NCBI GenBank assembly: GCA_027061865.1
Contig: JAMOVZ010000351.1
Span: forward strand, 1-12,297
Reading direction: 5' to 3'
DNA length: 12,297 bases
From: Desulfobacterales bacterium
GTDB lineage: Bacteria > Desulfobacterota > DSM-4660 > Desulfatiglandales > Desulfatiglandaceae
Shown: positions 1-6,895 of the stretch, in pieces
Numbering within the stretch: position 1 is the stretch's first letter
Layout: every line of letters begins with the position of its first letter
Made by a program: the position numbers and the translations under genes
Notes under the pieces: generated by a model
What the model was told of the DNA's origin: nothing
Seen by the model: the letters and a program-made list of their open reading frames with translations, nothing else
Databases searched by the model: none

Positions 1-2380
1 CGGCCTTGCCCACATAGTTGACCTGGGAGGGTATGGTCAATCCCTCAAAAGGGGCTCCCGGCGGCTTGGGATTCCAGCTCTCTGTGGAGCGATTGTTTTC
101 AGGAAGCACCTCAATGAGCTCCCTCAAAAGGGGCTTGAACCGCACAAAAGCCTCCTCATCAAGGGTAATGTTGGCAACCATGTTCTCCCTGACAAAAAGC
201 CTCTCTTTGAGTGCCATCAAGGAGTCCAAGATACCGGACCACCCGGTCTCAAGCCGCGAGGCCAGATCTCGGAGGAAAAAGAGGTAGCTTATTCCTCCCA
301 TCAATTCAGCAAGCCAAAAGCCTTCCCCAAAATGGCTCCTGAGCCTTACATTTACCACTTGATGGCCGCTTGGGACCAGGTCATGCTCTGCCCTGGCCTT
401 TTCCTCCAAGACCATCTGGGCGAACCGCTCCTTGTTATCGAGCCTTGGGATGAGCAAAATATCCTTCAAGATTTCCAGAAGGTCTTGGCCTTGTTTGACC
501 ATGGCCTTTCCTCTCAGAAACAGCCAGGCAGCACTCCCCTCCCGGCCCAGCAAAGGGGATGTGAAGACCTCTGGGTGAATCCCCCCTGTTTTTTGGCTGA
601 TCCTTTGGCCAAGCCTTACAAAGTCTTCCGTTTCGGTGCCCATCTCCACCAAAGCACGGCCAAAGAGCGGCACATAGGGAATGAGTTTTTCTGGGAGGTG
701 GTGCAGATCGAAACCCAATTCCAAATAAATAATCCCGTTGGTGAAGAGGTCGTGAAAAAGGATCCGGGCTGCCCCCTGCCTCTCTATGGCAAGGGGTATC
801 AGCTTGTTCCTGCGATCAAGGTCTTGGAGCCTGAGGGTGGGAAGTTTTGCAAGGGCCTCTGGCGGGTCAGGGGTCTGCTGCCTCTTTTTTAGTTCAAAGG
901 ATTCCTTGACGATGCGTTCCAGTTCCTGGGGGCTAAGAGTGGAGCAGAGGCGCTCTATGCGCTTTGCCTCTTCTGCCTCTTCCCGTGCCCTGAGGCCGGG
1001 GTCAGGTTTTAGATAAAGGACTGTGTGGTGATTGTTTTCAAGAAACAGGGACTGAATCAGGCCCTCAAAGTGGCCCCCTTGTTTCACTGCATTCCTGATC
1101 CTCACGAGATGCTCTTCAAAACCAAGCATGGCAAAGGGATCATGATCATATAGCCAGGTGGTCAGCGCCCTCAACATCAGGACCAAGCCCCGGGGAAAAC
1201 GGCCTGGATTGTTTTCTCTCAGCCGGAACTCTATGGTGTTTAGGCCTGCCTCCACAGTGCCTGGGTCAATTCCCTCCCTTGCCAGCTTGACCAAGGTCTC
1301 TTTTACAAGCTCCGGAACCGTGGGCAAGTTGTTTTCATCCACACCTTTGAGGCCGGTTGAAAAATAGATCTGAAGCAATTCCGCACCAAGGCCGTCTCCT
1401 GCAAGGTCCTCGCCCAGCCCCGACTCTATTAAGGCCTTGCGCAATGGGGATCCAGGCATGCCCAACAAGATGTATTCCAAGATCCTTAGGGAGAAGTTTG
1501 TCAAGGTGTCTTCCGTATTGGCCAGCACCCAATTGCAGGTGACCATGGCCCTTGAAGAGGCTGAGCCTTCTCCCACCATATAAGGGTGTTCCACCAGTCT
1601 CGGACTTGAAAAAGGTGGTTGGGGGGGAATCCTGGAATCTATCTCAAGGGCTTCAAAGCCTCTTAAATATTCATCAATTATCTTGAGCCTGCTGTCGGGG
1701 TCGTCATCTCCGTAAAAATAGATTCTCGCATTGGACGGATGGTAGAAGCGCTCATGGAAGGCCTTGAACTGCTCGTAAGTGAGATTGGGGATCTCTTTTG
1801 GGTTTCCGCCTGAGTCGAACCCATAGGGGTTGTCGGGGAAAAGGGACTGAAGAGAATATTCGGAGAGCACCGAGTCAGGGGAGCTGTAGGCCCCCTTCAT
1901 TTCGTTGTAAACCACCCCTTGGATCCGGAAAGGGCCTTTGGGGCTTTCTGCCTCCAGGTGCCAGCCTTCTTGCTTGAAAGTATAAGGATCCAGCAAGGGA
2001 TAAAAGACCGCATCCAAGTAAACATCTATGAGGTTGTAAAAGTCTTGGAGATTTTGGCTTGCAACAGGATAGCAAGTTTTATCAGGATAGGTGAAGGCGT
2101 TCAAGAAGGTCTGCAAAGACCCTTTTAACAGCTCCACAAAGGGCTCTTTTACCGGGTATTTTCTTGAGCCGCAAAGAACGCAGTGCTCGAGAATATGGGC
2201 AACGCCTGTGGAATCAGGTGGGGGAGTGCGAAATGTGATTCCAAAGACCTTGTTTTCATCATTATTGATCAGGGAGAGGAGCTGGGCCCCGGTCCTTATA
2301 TGCCGGTAAAGGGTGGCCTCTGTCCTGTATTCTTGGATTTCTTTCTTTTCTATGAGCTCAAACCCATGTAGATGACTCAC
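1..2380 (-). CDS. PreP-like M16C zinc metallopeptidase, C-terminus cut by window edge
   Basis: An open reading frame of about 793 codons runs without a stop from a GTG at 2380 to the window edge. The product matches the presequence-protease (PreP, M16C) family: large clamshell zinc peptidases that degrade short unstructured peptides. The inverted zinc motif HILEH is at residues 62-66 (ligands H62 and H66, catalytic base E65). The distal ligand is probably E160 in VVYNEMKG, 94 residues later, as in PreP. The flanking CGSRKYPVKEPF and NAFTYPDKTCYPV stretches are also PreP-like. Full-length relatives are near 970 residues, so roughly 180 are missing here. GTG is chosen because GAGGGA (2387-2392) lies 6 bases upstream and the family-like sequence starts immediately. 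No signal peptide is visible, so it is probably cytoplasmic. The kinase-like gene lies 115 bases upstream on the same strand and may be co-transcribed. Confidence 0.93.
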   Translation of the reverse strand, partial: MSHLHGFELIEKKEIQEYRTEATLYRHIRTGAQLLSLINNDENKVFGITFRTPPPDSTGVAHILEHCVLCGSRKYPVKEPFVELLKGSLQTFLNAFTYPDKTCYPVASQNLQDFYNLIDVYLDAVFYPLLDPYTFKQEGWHLEAESPKGPFRIQGVVYNEMKGAYSSPDSVLSEYSLQSLFPDNPYGFDSGGNPKEIPNLTYEQFKAFHERFYHPSNARIYFYGDDDPDSRLKIIDEYLRGFEALEIDSRIPPQPPFSSPRLVEHPYMVGEGSASSRAMVTCNWVLANTEDTLTNFSLRILEYILLGMPGSPLRKALIESGLGEDLAGDGLGAELLQIYFSTGLKGVDENNLPTVPELVKETLVKLAREGIDPGTVEAGLNTIEFRLRENNPGRFPRGLVLMLRALTTWLYDHDPFAMLGFEEHLVRIRNAVKQGGHFEGLIQSLFLENNHHTVLYLKPDPGLRAREEAEEAKRIERLCSTLSPQELERIVKESFELKKRQQTPDPPEALAKLPTLRLQDLDRRNKLIPLAIERQGAARILFHDLFTNGIIYLELGFDLHHLPEKLIPYVPLFGRALVEMGTETEDFVRLGQRISQKTGGIHPEVFTSPLLGREGSAAWLFLRGKAMVKQGQDLLEILKDILLIPRLDNKERFAQMVLEEKARAEHDLVPSGHQVVNVRLRSHFGEGFWLAELMGGISYLFFLRDLASRLETGWSGILDSLMALKERLFVRENMVANITLDEEAFVRFKPLLRELIEVLPENNRSTESWNPKPPGAPFEGLTIPSQVNYVGKA

Positions 2381-2495
2381 GCCTTTTCCCTCACAAATTG
2401 AACAGGAGTAAATAAAGTTCCAAGGATGATATACGCCTATGGAGCAGCTATCAAGTAAATTCAATTAGCCGCTCCCTTGTTAATTTTGAAAGGGG
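2381..2495. other. Gap between kinase-like and peptidase genes, with an imperfect inverted repeat
   Basis: This 115-base gap contains one imperfect dyad, GGAGCAGCT (2441-2449) and AGCCGCTCC (2467-2475): nine positions with one mismatch and a 17-base loop. No T-run follows on either strand, so it does not look like an intrinsic terminator. It could be a leader hairpin or chance. Confidence 0.3.
2387..2392 (-). promoter_or_regulatory. Ribosome binding site supporting the GTG start of the M16C peptidase
   Basis: GAGGGA on the minus strand sits 6 bases before the GTG at 2380. It supports this non-ATG start; no nearby in-frame ATG competes. Confidence 0.6.
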
Positions 2496-3392
2496 CTAGA
2501 GCCGGTGGTCTTCAAAGCTTTGAGGGTCAAGGCCCATGTCTCCCACCCTGAGGGCCACCAGCTTGTCTAGGGGCACTGGAGGCACTAGGAGCGAGACCTG
2601 TCGGTCTTTTGGAAAGACCTCAGTGGTAATCCCCAAGGCCAAGGTGAGGCCAAAAGAATCTTCTAGGGCCACCAGGCCGGTTCGTGTAAAGTATGGCCTA
2701 GGTAACACCCCGAGGGTTGACCAGTCCAACACCACGCTGCGGGCCCCCTCGAAGTATTTTGCGAACTGGGTCCTCCTATGGGCTCGTCTCTCATATGTGT
2801 TGCGCTCCCGGGTTGCAAGCGATGGCTTAAGGTCAATTACCCTGAATCTTTTGCTCCGCCTAAACGGGGCAAGGATGTGTTCCAGCTCCACTCCTCTCTG
2901 GATTGCAAAGATAGTAGAGGGCGCAAAGAGCTCGATCTTTGTTTGTTTTAAGAGGAGACCTCCCTGTTCCCTGTGGATGAGGCCGGTGGTGTCGTAGACC
3001 AGGGTCTGGATTCCTGCCCTCTTTGCCGCCTTTATCAGCTTTGAGCAGGCAAGCAGCATCTGGAGCATGTGCCCCGATGGGGACACAGAGCCAACAAATG
3101 CCCGTCTCACCTGGCGGGCCTCTGCTTTTAAAGAGGCGGTGGGTTTACCTGTCACAAGGGTCATGGTGGTCGGCGGCCCTAGTTTGCTCTGCCCTGGATC
3201 GCCATCCAGGAATCCCACCCCTTGGCCGCGCCCGGCCAGTTTATGCCAAAGGTAATGGGCAAAGGTGCTTTTTCCCACGTCAGGGCCCCCCAGGACCATG
3301 ACTAAGCCCTTGAGGGCTTGAAAGTCCAAGGTCTCCCACCGCTCTGGTATGTCCAAGGCCCTATCCTCAACCATTCTTATTTTTGGCTGCAT
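2496..3392 (-). CDS. Clp1/Grc3-type P-loop polynucleotide kinase-like protein
   Basis: A 298-residue protein from the ATG at 3392. It carries a P-loop GGPDVGKST at residues 35-43 and, about 20 residues on, DGDPGQSKLGPPT (63-75). That second motif is the hallmark of the Clp1/Grc3 P-loop family, which includes archaeal and eukaryotic RNA 5'-hydroxyl kinases. A basic ERRAHRRTQFAKYF segment resembles the lid region that holds phosphate-binding arginines. The family reaction is ATP-dependent phosphorylation of RNA or DNA 5'-OH ends; the actual substrate here is unknown. The C-terminal ~80 residues look like a small accessory domain. A TTG at 3395 and an ATG at 3374 are alternative starts, and none has a strong ribosome binding site. 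No RNA ligase, RtcB or endonuclease gene is nearby to suggest a repair cassette. It is a standalone cytosolic enzyme, possibly co-transcribed with the downstream peptidase gene. Confidence 0.82.
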   Translation of the reverse strand: MQPKIRMVEDRALDIPERWETLDFQALKGLVMVLGGPDVGKSTFAHYLWHKLAGRGQGVGFLDGDPGQSKLGPPTTMTLVTGKPTASLKAEARQVRRAFVGSVSPSGHMLQMLLACSKLIKAAKRAGIQTLVYDTTGLIHREQGGLLLKQTKIELFAPSTIFAIQRGVELEHILAPFRRSKRFRVIDLKPSLATRERNTYERRAHRRTQFAKYFEGARSVVLDWSTLGVLPRPYFTRTGLVALEDSFGLTLALGITTEVFPKDRQVSLLVPPVPLDKLVALRVGDMGLDPQSFEDHRL

Positions 3393-3571
3393 CAATCCGA
3401 CAAAGACTCAATATGGATTAACACAAAAATGGGGTTGCATGCCACCTTCCTCTCAACCAAGATCCACTTCCCTGAGGTCACTTGTCAGCTCGGAGCTCGA
3501 AGCCCTTATTTTTGGAAAAAGGGGATGATAATGTGTCAAAATAACAGGTTGACTAATAACGGTTTTCGATT
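3393..3571. other. Divergent intergenic region between kinase-like and PadR genes
   Basis: This 179-base region separates two genes transcribed in opposite directions, so it should hold promoters for both. A good plus-strand promoter is seen at its right end (annotated separately). A perfect TTGACA on the minus strand at 3534-3539 could be a -35 box for the kinase-like gene, but no convincing -10 follows at normal spacing. Confidence 0.5.
3535..3553. promoter_or_regulatory. Candidate operator dyad over the -35 box
   Basis: GTCAA (3535-3539) and TTGAC (3549-3553) form a 5-base inverted repeat with a 9-base spacer, directly overlapping the -35 box. PadR proteins are dimers that commonly bind dyads at their own promoters, so this is a plausible autoregulatory site. 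The arms are short and do not match a known PadR site that I recognise. Confidence 0.3.
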
Positions 3572-3576
3572 ATGAT
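3549..3576 (+). promoter_or_regulatory. Sigma-70-like promoter for the padR-fetAB-like cluster
   Basis: TTGACT (3549-3554) and TATGAT (3571-3576) are each one base off consensus and are separated by 16 bases. Transcription would start near 3583. That is downstream of the first ATG of the PadR frame (3572), implying that a later ATG (3584 or 3596) is used from this promoter. Confidence 0.5.
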
Positions 3577-3901
3577 TGCCGATATGGACCAAGAGATGAA
3601 AATATTGTCCCGCGAGATATTGCTTTCATTGTGGAAGATCCATATTCTTCACCATGCCGGGGAGGGGCCGGTGGTGGGGATGTGGATGTTAAAGGAGCTC
3701 AGAGGCCACGGCTATGACTTGAGCCCGGGGACATTGTATCCTCTTCTTCAGCGAATGGAACGAAACGGCTGGCTGCGCTCCGAGGCCGATCCGAGCCGAG
3801 GCCCCCGCAGCATCAAGAAATATTATTTGACCCCTAAGGGCCGAGAGGTGTTGGAGTTTTTGAGGGAGCGGGTAAAAACACTTTGGGAAGAGATGGGTTG
3901 A
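3572..3901 (+). CDS. PadR-family transcriptional regulator
   Basis: Up to 109 residues (101 if translation starts at the ATG at 3596). The protein is almost entirely a PadR winged helix-turn-helix: an N-terminal helix (LSLWKIHILHHAGEGPVVG), a recognition segment SPGTLYPLLQRMERNGWL near residues 51-68, and a wing with RGPRSIKKYYLTPKGREVL. It is a short PadR-s2-type protein without a long C-terminal dimerisation domain. PadR proteins are usually dimeric repressors that release DNA on binding a ligand. The stop overlaps the next ATG by one base (TGATG), so it is translationally coupled to the ABC ATPase and most likely regulates the transporter and itself. Three in-frame ATGs (3572, 3584, 3596) are possible, none with a strong ribosome site. 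The overlapping promoter favours a later one; the longest frame is reported here. Confidence 0.88.
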   Translation: MIADMDQEMKILSREILLSLWKIHILHHAGEGPVVGMWMLKELRGHGYDLSPGTLYPLLQRMERNGWLRSEADPSRGPRSIKKYYLTPKGREVLEFLRERVKTLWEEMG

Positions 3902-4566
3902 TGGAAGCAAAAGCTGTCTCACAAGAAGAGGACCACACTGGTAGTCCGGCTATAGAAATAAAAGACCTAACCCTAGCCTTTGAAGGAAGGGTGCTCATTG
4001 AGGGGTTTTCCCTGCTGGTATCCAGCGGGGAAAGGGTTGTCTTGAAGGGGCCATCAGGGGCGGGAAAGACAAGCCTTCTTCGCTCCATTTTGGGCTTCAC
4101 TGTGCCTGCCAAGGGCTATATTGCTGTAAGAGGCCAACAGATCCGGCCAGAGACCATATGGGATCTCCGCACCCAGATCGGATATGTGCCGCAAGAGCCA
4201 GAACCGGGAAATGGAACGGTTGAGGAATGGCTTGAAAGGCCGTTTACTTACAAGGCGAATAGGAGCCTGAGGTCGAATTTGGAAAGGATTCCAGAGCTGT
4301 TCCGTCATTTCTTGCTCCCCATGGAGCTGCTCGAAAAAGAGGTTCAGGTGCTCTCTGGAGGTGAAAAACAGCGCATGGCCATTGTGTCAGCCATTCTGTT
4401 GAACAGGCCCATAATGTTGTTGGATGAGCCCACATCTGCCCTGGATGATCTGAGCAAGAGGAGGTTGATAGAATTTTTGGCTTCACAGGAAGACCTCACT
4501 GCCCTTGTTGTCTCGCACGACCCTGACCTGCGCGCCCTCGCCCACAGGGTGGTGACCTTGAATTAG
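3901..4566 (+). CDS. FetA-like ABC transporter ATP-binding protein
   Basis: A 221-residue ABC ATPase with all motifs intact: Walker A GPSGAGKTS (residues 50-58), Q-loop glutamine Q98 in YVPQE, signature LSGGEKQR (151-158), Walker B IMLLDE with catalytic E176, D-loop SALD (179-182) and switch histidine H206. Length and partner match the FetA (YbbL) type, which pairs with a UPF0014 permease. E. coli FetAB is reported to export iron, and the plant relatives STAR1/ALS3 are linked to aluminium tolerance. The substrate here is not readable from sequence. The ATG at 3901 is chosen over an in-frame TTG at 3883 because it overlaps the regulator's stop and follows GGGAAGAG at suitable spacing. It is cytoplasmic and acts with the permease 10 bases downstream. 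Confidence 0.9.
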   Translation: MEAKAVSQEEDHTGSPAIEIKDLTLAFEGRVLIEGFSLLVSSGERVVLKGPSGAGKTSLLRSILGFTVPAKGYIAVRGQQIRPETIWDLRTQIGYVPQEPEPGNGTVEEWLERPFTYKANRSLRSNLERIPELFRHFLLPMELLEKEVQVLSGGEKQRMAIVSAILLNRPIMLLDEPTSALDDLSKRRLIEFLASQEDLTALVVSHDPDLRALAHRVVTLN

Positions 4567-4570
4567 GGGA
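4565..4570 (+). promoter_or_regulatory. Ribosome binding site of the FetB-like permease, overlapping the ATPase stop
   Basis: AGGGGA begins inside the TAG stop of the ATPase gene and ends 6 bases before the permease ATG at 4577. This arrangement couples translation of the two subunits. Confidence 0.65.
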
Positions 4571-4576
4571 AAAACA

Positions 4577-5365
4577 ATGGGTGCAGTAGATATAGAGATA
4601 ACGCGCCTTGCCCTTTATTACAGCCTGTTGATTATCCCTTTAGGGGCCATGCTGTGGCTGGGAGTGCCTATGGTGAGAAAGACTCTCCTTTCAGTGGCAC
4701 GTATGACCCTTCAGCTGGCATTCGTTGGCCTCTACCTCCAAGTGGTATTTGAACTGGACAGGCCTTGGATCAACACCTTATGGCTTCTGGTTATGGTGGC
4801 GGTGGCCGACCTTTCGGTTATCAGGGGGGTGAAACTCAGGTTAAACCGCTTTGCCTTGCCCCTTTTCTGTGCCCTTGTCATGGGAACAGCCCTGCCTTTG
4901 TTGTTCTTTGTTGGGCCGCTTCTAAACCGCCCCACTCTCCTCGAGGCCCAATATGTCATTCCCATAGGAGGAATGATCCTTGGCAACTGCCTAAGGGCGG
5001 ACATAATAGGTATCAGGAATTTCTATGAATCGTTGAGAAAGGGGGAGAAGGCCTATCTCCTGGCCCTGGCCCAAGGGGCCAGGATCAGAGAGGCGGTCCT
5101 GCCGTATTTGCGTGATGCCTGCGAGGCAGCACTAATGCCCACGGTTGCAACCATGGCAACAATCGGGTTGGTCTCATTGCCTGGGATGATGACGGGGGTG
5201 ATCCTTGGAGGGACCAGCCCCTCCGCTGCCATAAAGTATCAGATTGGCATCATGATTGCCATCTTTACAGGCACTGCCATAACTGTGCTCCTTGCCATCG
5301 CCCTGACTATTAGAACCGCCTTTACGCCTTACGGCGTGTTGGACCTTGACTCTTTCAGAAAATAA
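4577..5365 (+). CDS. FetB-like (UPF0014) ABC transporter permease
   Basis: A 262-residue integral membrane protein of the UPF0014/FetB family. Around seven hydrophobic segments are visible, at about residues 10-30, 38-58, 65-84, 93-114, 124-140, 192-212 and 222-246. Family-typical stretches are GGMILGNCLRADIIGIRNFY (131-150) and the loop around ALMPTVATMATIGLVSLPGMMTG (185-207), which contains the conserved proline and glycine residues of this family. It would form the membrane half of a metal-ion efflux pump driven by the preceding ATPase. E. coli FetB is 259 residues, so this copy is full length. It ends the plus-strand cluster and converges on the DJ-1-family gene. Assignment to the family is firm; iron as substrate is inference from E. 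coli. Confidence 0.92.
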   Translation: MGAVDIEITRLALYYSLLIIPLGAMLWLGVPMVRKTLLSVARMTLQLAFVGLYLQVVFELDRPWINTLWLLVMVAVADLSVIRGVKLRLNRFALPLFCALVMGTALPLLFFVGPLLNRPTLLEAQYVIPIGGMILGNCLRADIIGIRNFYESLRKGEKAYLLALAQGARIREAVLPYLRDACEAALMPTVATMATIGLVSLPGMMTGVILGGTSPSAAIKYQIGIMIAIFTGTAITVLLAIALTIRTAFTPYGVLDLDSFRK

Positions 5366-5473
5366 CGGCTTGCCACTGTCCTCCCCCCTGGTTTGCTCAG
5401 TGGAAGTTGAGAGAATCGGCGCCCTTTGGGGGAGCTTAATAAGTTTAGGGGATTTTCAAAGGAAAGGCTTTTG
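5366..5473. other. Convergent intergenic region with several inverted repeats
   Basis: The gap between two converging genes contains CCACTG/CAGTGG (5373-5378, 5398-5403) and CTCCCCC/GGGGGAG (5381-5387, 5428-5434). Their pairings cross rather than nest. CCTGGTTTGC (5387-5396) also pairs perfectly with GCAAACCAGG (5483-5492), inside the 3' end of the minus-strand gene. None is followed by a clear T-run, so a termination role is possible but not shown. Confidence 0.4.
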
Positions 5474-6067
5474 TCAAGCGGGGCAAACCAGGAGCATCTC
5501 AGGGGAGGGCTGATAGGGATAATCCATTTGTGTGGCGATCCGCCTCATGGCATTCTCTCCGGCCAAGCGCTCAACAATATACAACCCCAAATCGAGGGAT
5601 GCTGAAACCCCACCAGCTGTGACCACATCGCCACCATCCACAATGCGGGCGCTTGAGACATGGGCCCCATAGGCCTTTAGCTCATCAAGGAGCCTCGGGT
5701 GGGTTGTGGCAGGCCTATTCTCCAAGAAGCCCGCAGCTCCAAGCAGAAGAGCCCCCGTACAGACAGATGCCTTGAGAGGGATGTTTTTCCCGGTAGCGAG
5801 CCAATCCAAAAAGGGCCTGTGGCTGCAGAGCTTGCGGGTTCCGATTCCTCCGGGCAGGAACAGGACGTCATACCCAGAGAGGCTTTCTCCTACCCGGGAT
5901 ACGCGAAGCCAAAGCCCCCTGTCATCGGCCACGTGTTTGTCCAGGCCACAAATGTCCCATTCAAGCTCGGGCAAAAAACCCATTGTCCTGAGCCGGGTCA
6001 CAGGGTCATAGAATCCCACCAGGTCAAGAAGGGTGAGTTTGTCAAAGACAACAAATGCAATTTTCAT
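5474..6067 (-). CDS. DJ-1/PfpI-family protein, isonitrile-hydratase-like
   Basis: A 197-residue DJ-1/PfpI superfamily protein. The nucleophile elbow is SVCTGALLLGAAG with C103 as the likely reactive cysteine. The LLDLVGFYDP segment (13-22) carries D15, and the LPGGIG turn (71-76) and ATTHPRLLDEL segment (120-130) are all typical of the isonitrile hydratase/GlxA N-domain branch. Isonitrile hydratase InhA of Pseudomonas uses an equivalent Asp/Cys pair. Other branch members are proteases, deglycases/glyoxalases or AraC sensor domains, so the substrate is uncertain. There is no C-terminal AraC domain here. The ATG at 6067 follows an AGG 6 bases upstream. It is the last gene of a four-gene operon, 7 bases after the VOC gene; that context hints at a role in handling reactive small molecules. 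Confidence 0.87.
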   Translation of the reverse strand: MKIAFVVFDKLTLLDLVGFYDPVTRLRTMGFLPELEWDICGLDKHVADDRGLWLRVSRVGESLSGYDVLFLPGGIGTRKLCSHRPFLDWLATGKNIPLKASVCTGALLLGAAGFLENRPATTHPRLLDELKAYGAHVSSARIVDGGDVVTAGGVSASLDLGLYIVERLAGENAMRRIATQMDYPYQPSPEMLLVCPA

Positions 6068-6074
6068 TAGGGAC

Positions 6075-6464
6075 CTATTCGGAAGTTAGTGCATTTGCTA
6101 CTTCGATCAGGTTTCCATCAGGGTCACGGAAGTAAAATGACAGGAGCTTCCCTCTTGCCCCTGTTCTTGTCACAGGACCCTTGATTATTTCCACATCCTT
6201 TGAAGCAACATGCCTCATTGCCTCGTCCAAGGGAAGCTCTGTAATGAAACAAAGATCAGCCGACCCGGGCGCAGGCCTAGCAGCCTTTGGCTCCAGTTCG
6301 TGACCTGAGGCATGAAGGTTTATCTTTTGTTGGCCGAAAAGCAGCGCCACGCGGCCGTCTCCAAAATAGACCCTCTCCATTCCTAGCACCTTTTCATAGA
6401 AGGATAGGGTCGCCTCCACGTCCTTGACGGTTAAGACGAGATGGTCAATTTTACATACTTTCAT
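6075..6464 (-). CDS. VOC superfamily (glyoxalase/dioxygenase-fold) protein
   Basis: A 129-residue vicinal-oxygen-chelate protein with two beta-alpha-beta-beta-beta halves. The first begins IDHLVLTVKDVEATLSFYEKVLGM and the second ends FYFRDPDGNLIEVA. Putative metal ligands are H8, possibly H51 in NLHASG, and E121. The RTGARGKLLSFYFRDPDGNLIE pattern is shared with small VOC proteins often labelled glyoxalase/bleomycin-resistance or 'virulence protein'. The fold covers glyoxalase I, fosfomycin-resistance proteins and ring-cleaving dioxygenases, so the reaction cannot be named. Its ATG overlaps the stop of the membrane-protein gene in an ATGA (6461-6464), a classic sign of translational coupling, and the DJ-1-family gene starts 7 bases after its stop. 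It is cytoplasmic and the third gene of the operon. Confidence 0.9.
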   Translation of the reverse strand: MKVCKIDHLVLTVKDVEATLSFYEKVLGMERVYFGDGRVALLFGQQKINLHASGHELEPKAARPAPGSADLCFITELPLDEAMRHVASKDVEIIKGPVTRTGARGKLLSFYFRDPDGNLIEVANALTSE

Positions 6465-6892
6465 GGCCGTGGGCCTTTGGTCCAGAATGTGGGGGCGCTC
6501 AAGATAAGACCTGCGCCGATGCTGAGGTCAACCATCCCAACTATATTTAAAAGCACATAATTACCCTCCGCTGCCCTTGTGATAACAGCTCCCAAAAGAA
6601 TCATCAATGCGAGGGCGGCAAAGAACCAGGGCTTGTAAAATTGCCAGGCCCTCGGGGTGTTGAGGGCCTCAATTCTCTGGAGATTTTTCTTGCAGCTCTT
6701 GACGAATAATACCTTTGACCTGAGGAGCCCAAGCAAAATGCCAGAAAAGGCTGCTATCCAAGGCCAACTTAGCTGAGGATTCAGCCTCTTTGCCCCTGCC
6801 AGCACGCTGTAACCCTTGAGCACAAGGATAACTCCGCCCGAAATCCAGACAATGGCGGCCAACACCTTAAGGGTCCTGGTAGATACAAGCAT
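6461..6892 (-). CDS. Small four-helix membrane protein of unknown function
   Basis: A 143-residue protein with four hydrophobic segments at roughly residues 8-28, 42-58, 87-104 and 112-132. Between the second and third is a basic loop (SKVLFVKSCKKNLQRIEALNTPRAWQFYKPW) containing the only cysteine, C67. I do not recognise a named family. The topology suggests an inner-membrane protein with the basic loop on the cytoplasmic side. Its ATG at 6892 lies three bases after the TAG that ends the proposed read-through product of the upstream gene, and its stop overlaps the VOC start. No clear ribosome binding site precedes it, so it probably depends on ribosomes terminating at that TAG. This makes it a useful indirect witness that the upstream TGA is read through. 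Confidence 0.78.
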   Translation of the reverse strand: MLVSTRTLKVLAAIVWISGGVILVLKGYSVLAGAKRLNPQLSWPWIAAFSGILLGLLRSKVLFVKSCKKNLQRIEALNTPRAWQFYKPWFFAALALMILLGAVITRAAEGNYVLLNIVGMVDLSIGAGLILSAPTFWTKGPRP

Positions 6893-6895
6893 CTT

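Noticed and set aside
332..892. A 186-codon open frame on the plus strand
   Set aside because: It lies opposite the M16C peptidase, which is continuous across this region; the plus-strand product matches nothing.
87..1340. Repeated GTTGTTTTC/ATTGTTTTC words on the plus strand
   Set aside because: They are irregularly spaced and encode Glu-Asn-Asn or Asp-Glu-Asn-Asn in the peptidase; this is codon coincidence, not a repeat array or CRISPR.
3534..3539. Perfect TTGACA on the minus strand as a promoter for the kinase-like gene
   Set aside because: No acceptable -10 box occurs 16-18 bases downstream; noted only as part of the dyad.
3883..3900. A TTG start for the FetA-like ATPase
   Set aside because: The ATG at 3901 overlaps the regulator stop and has a better ribosome site; the added residues are outside the ABC domain.
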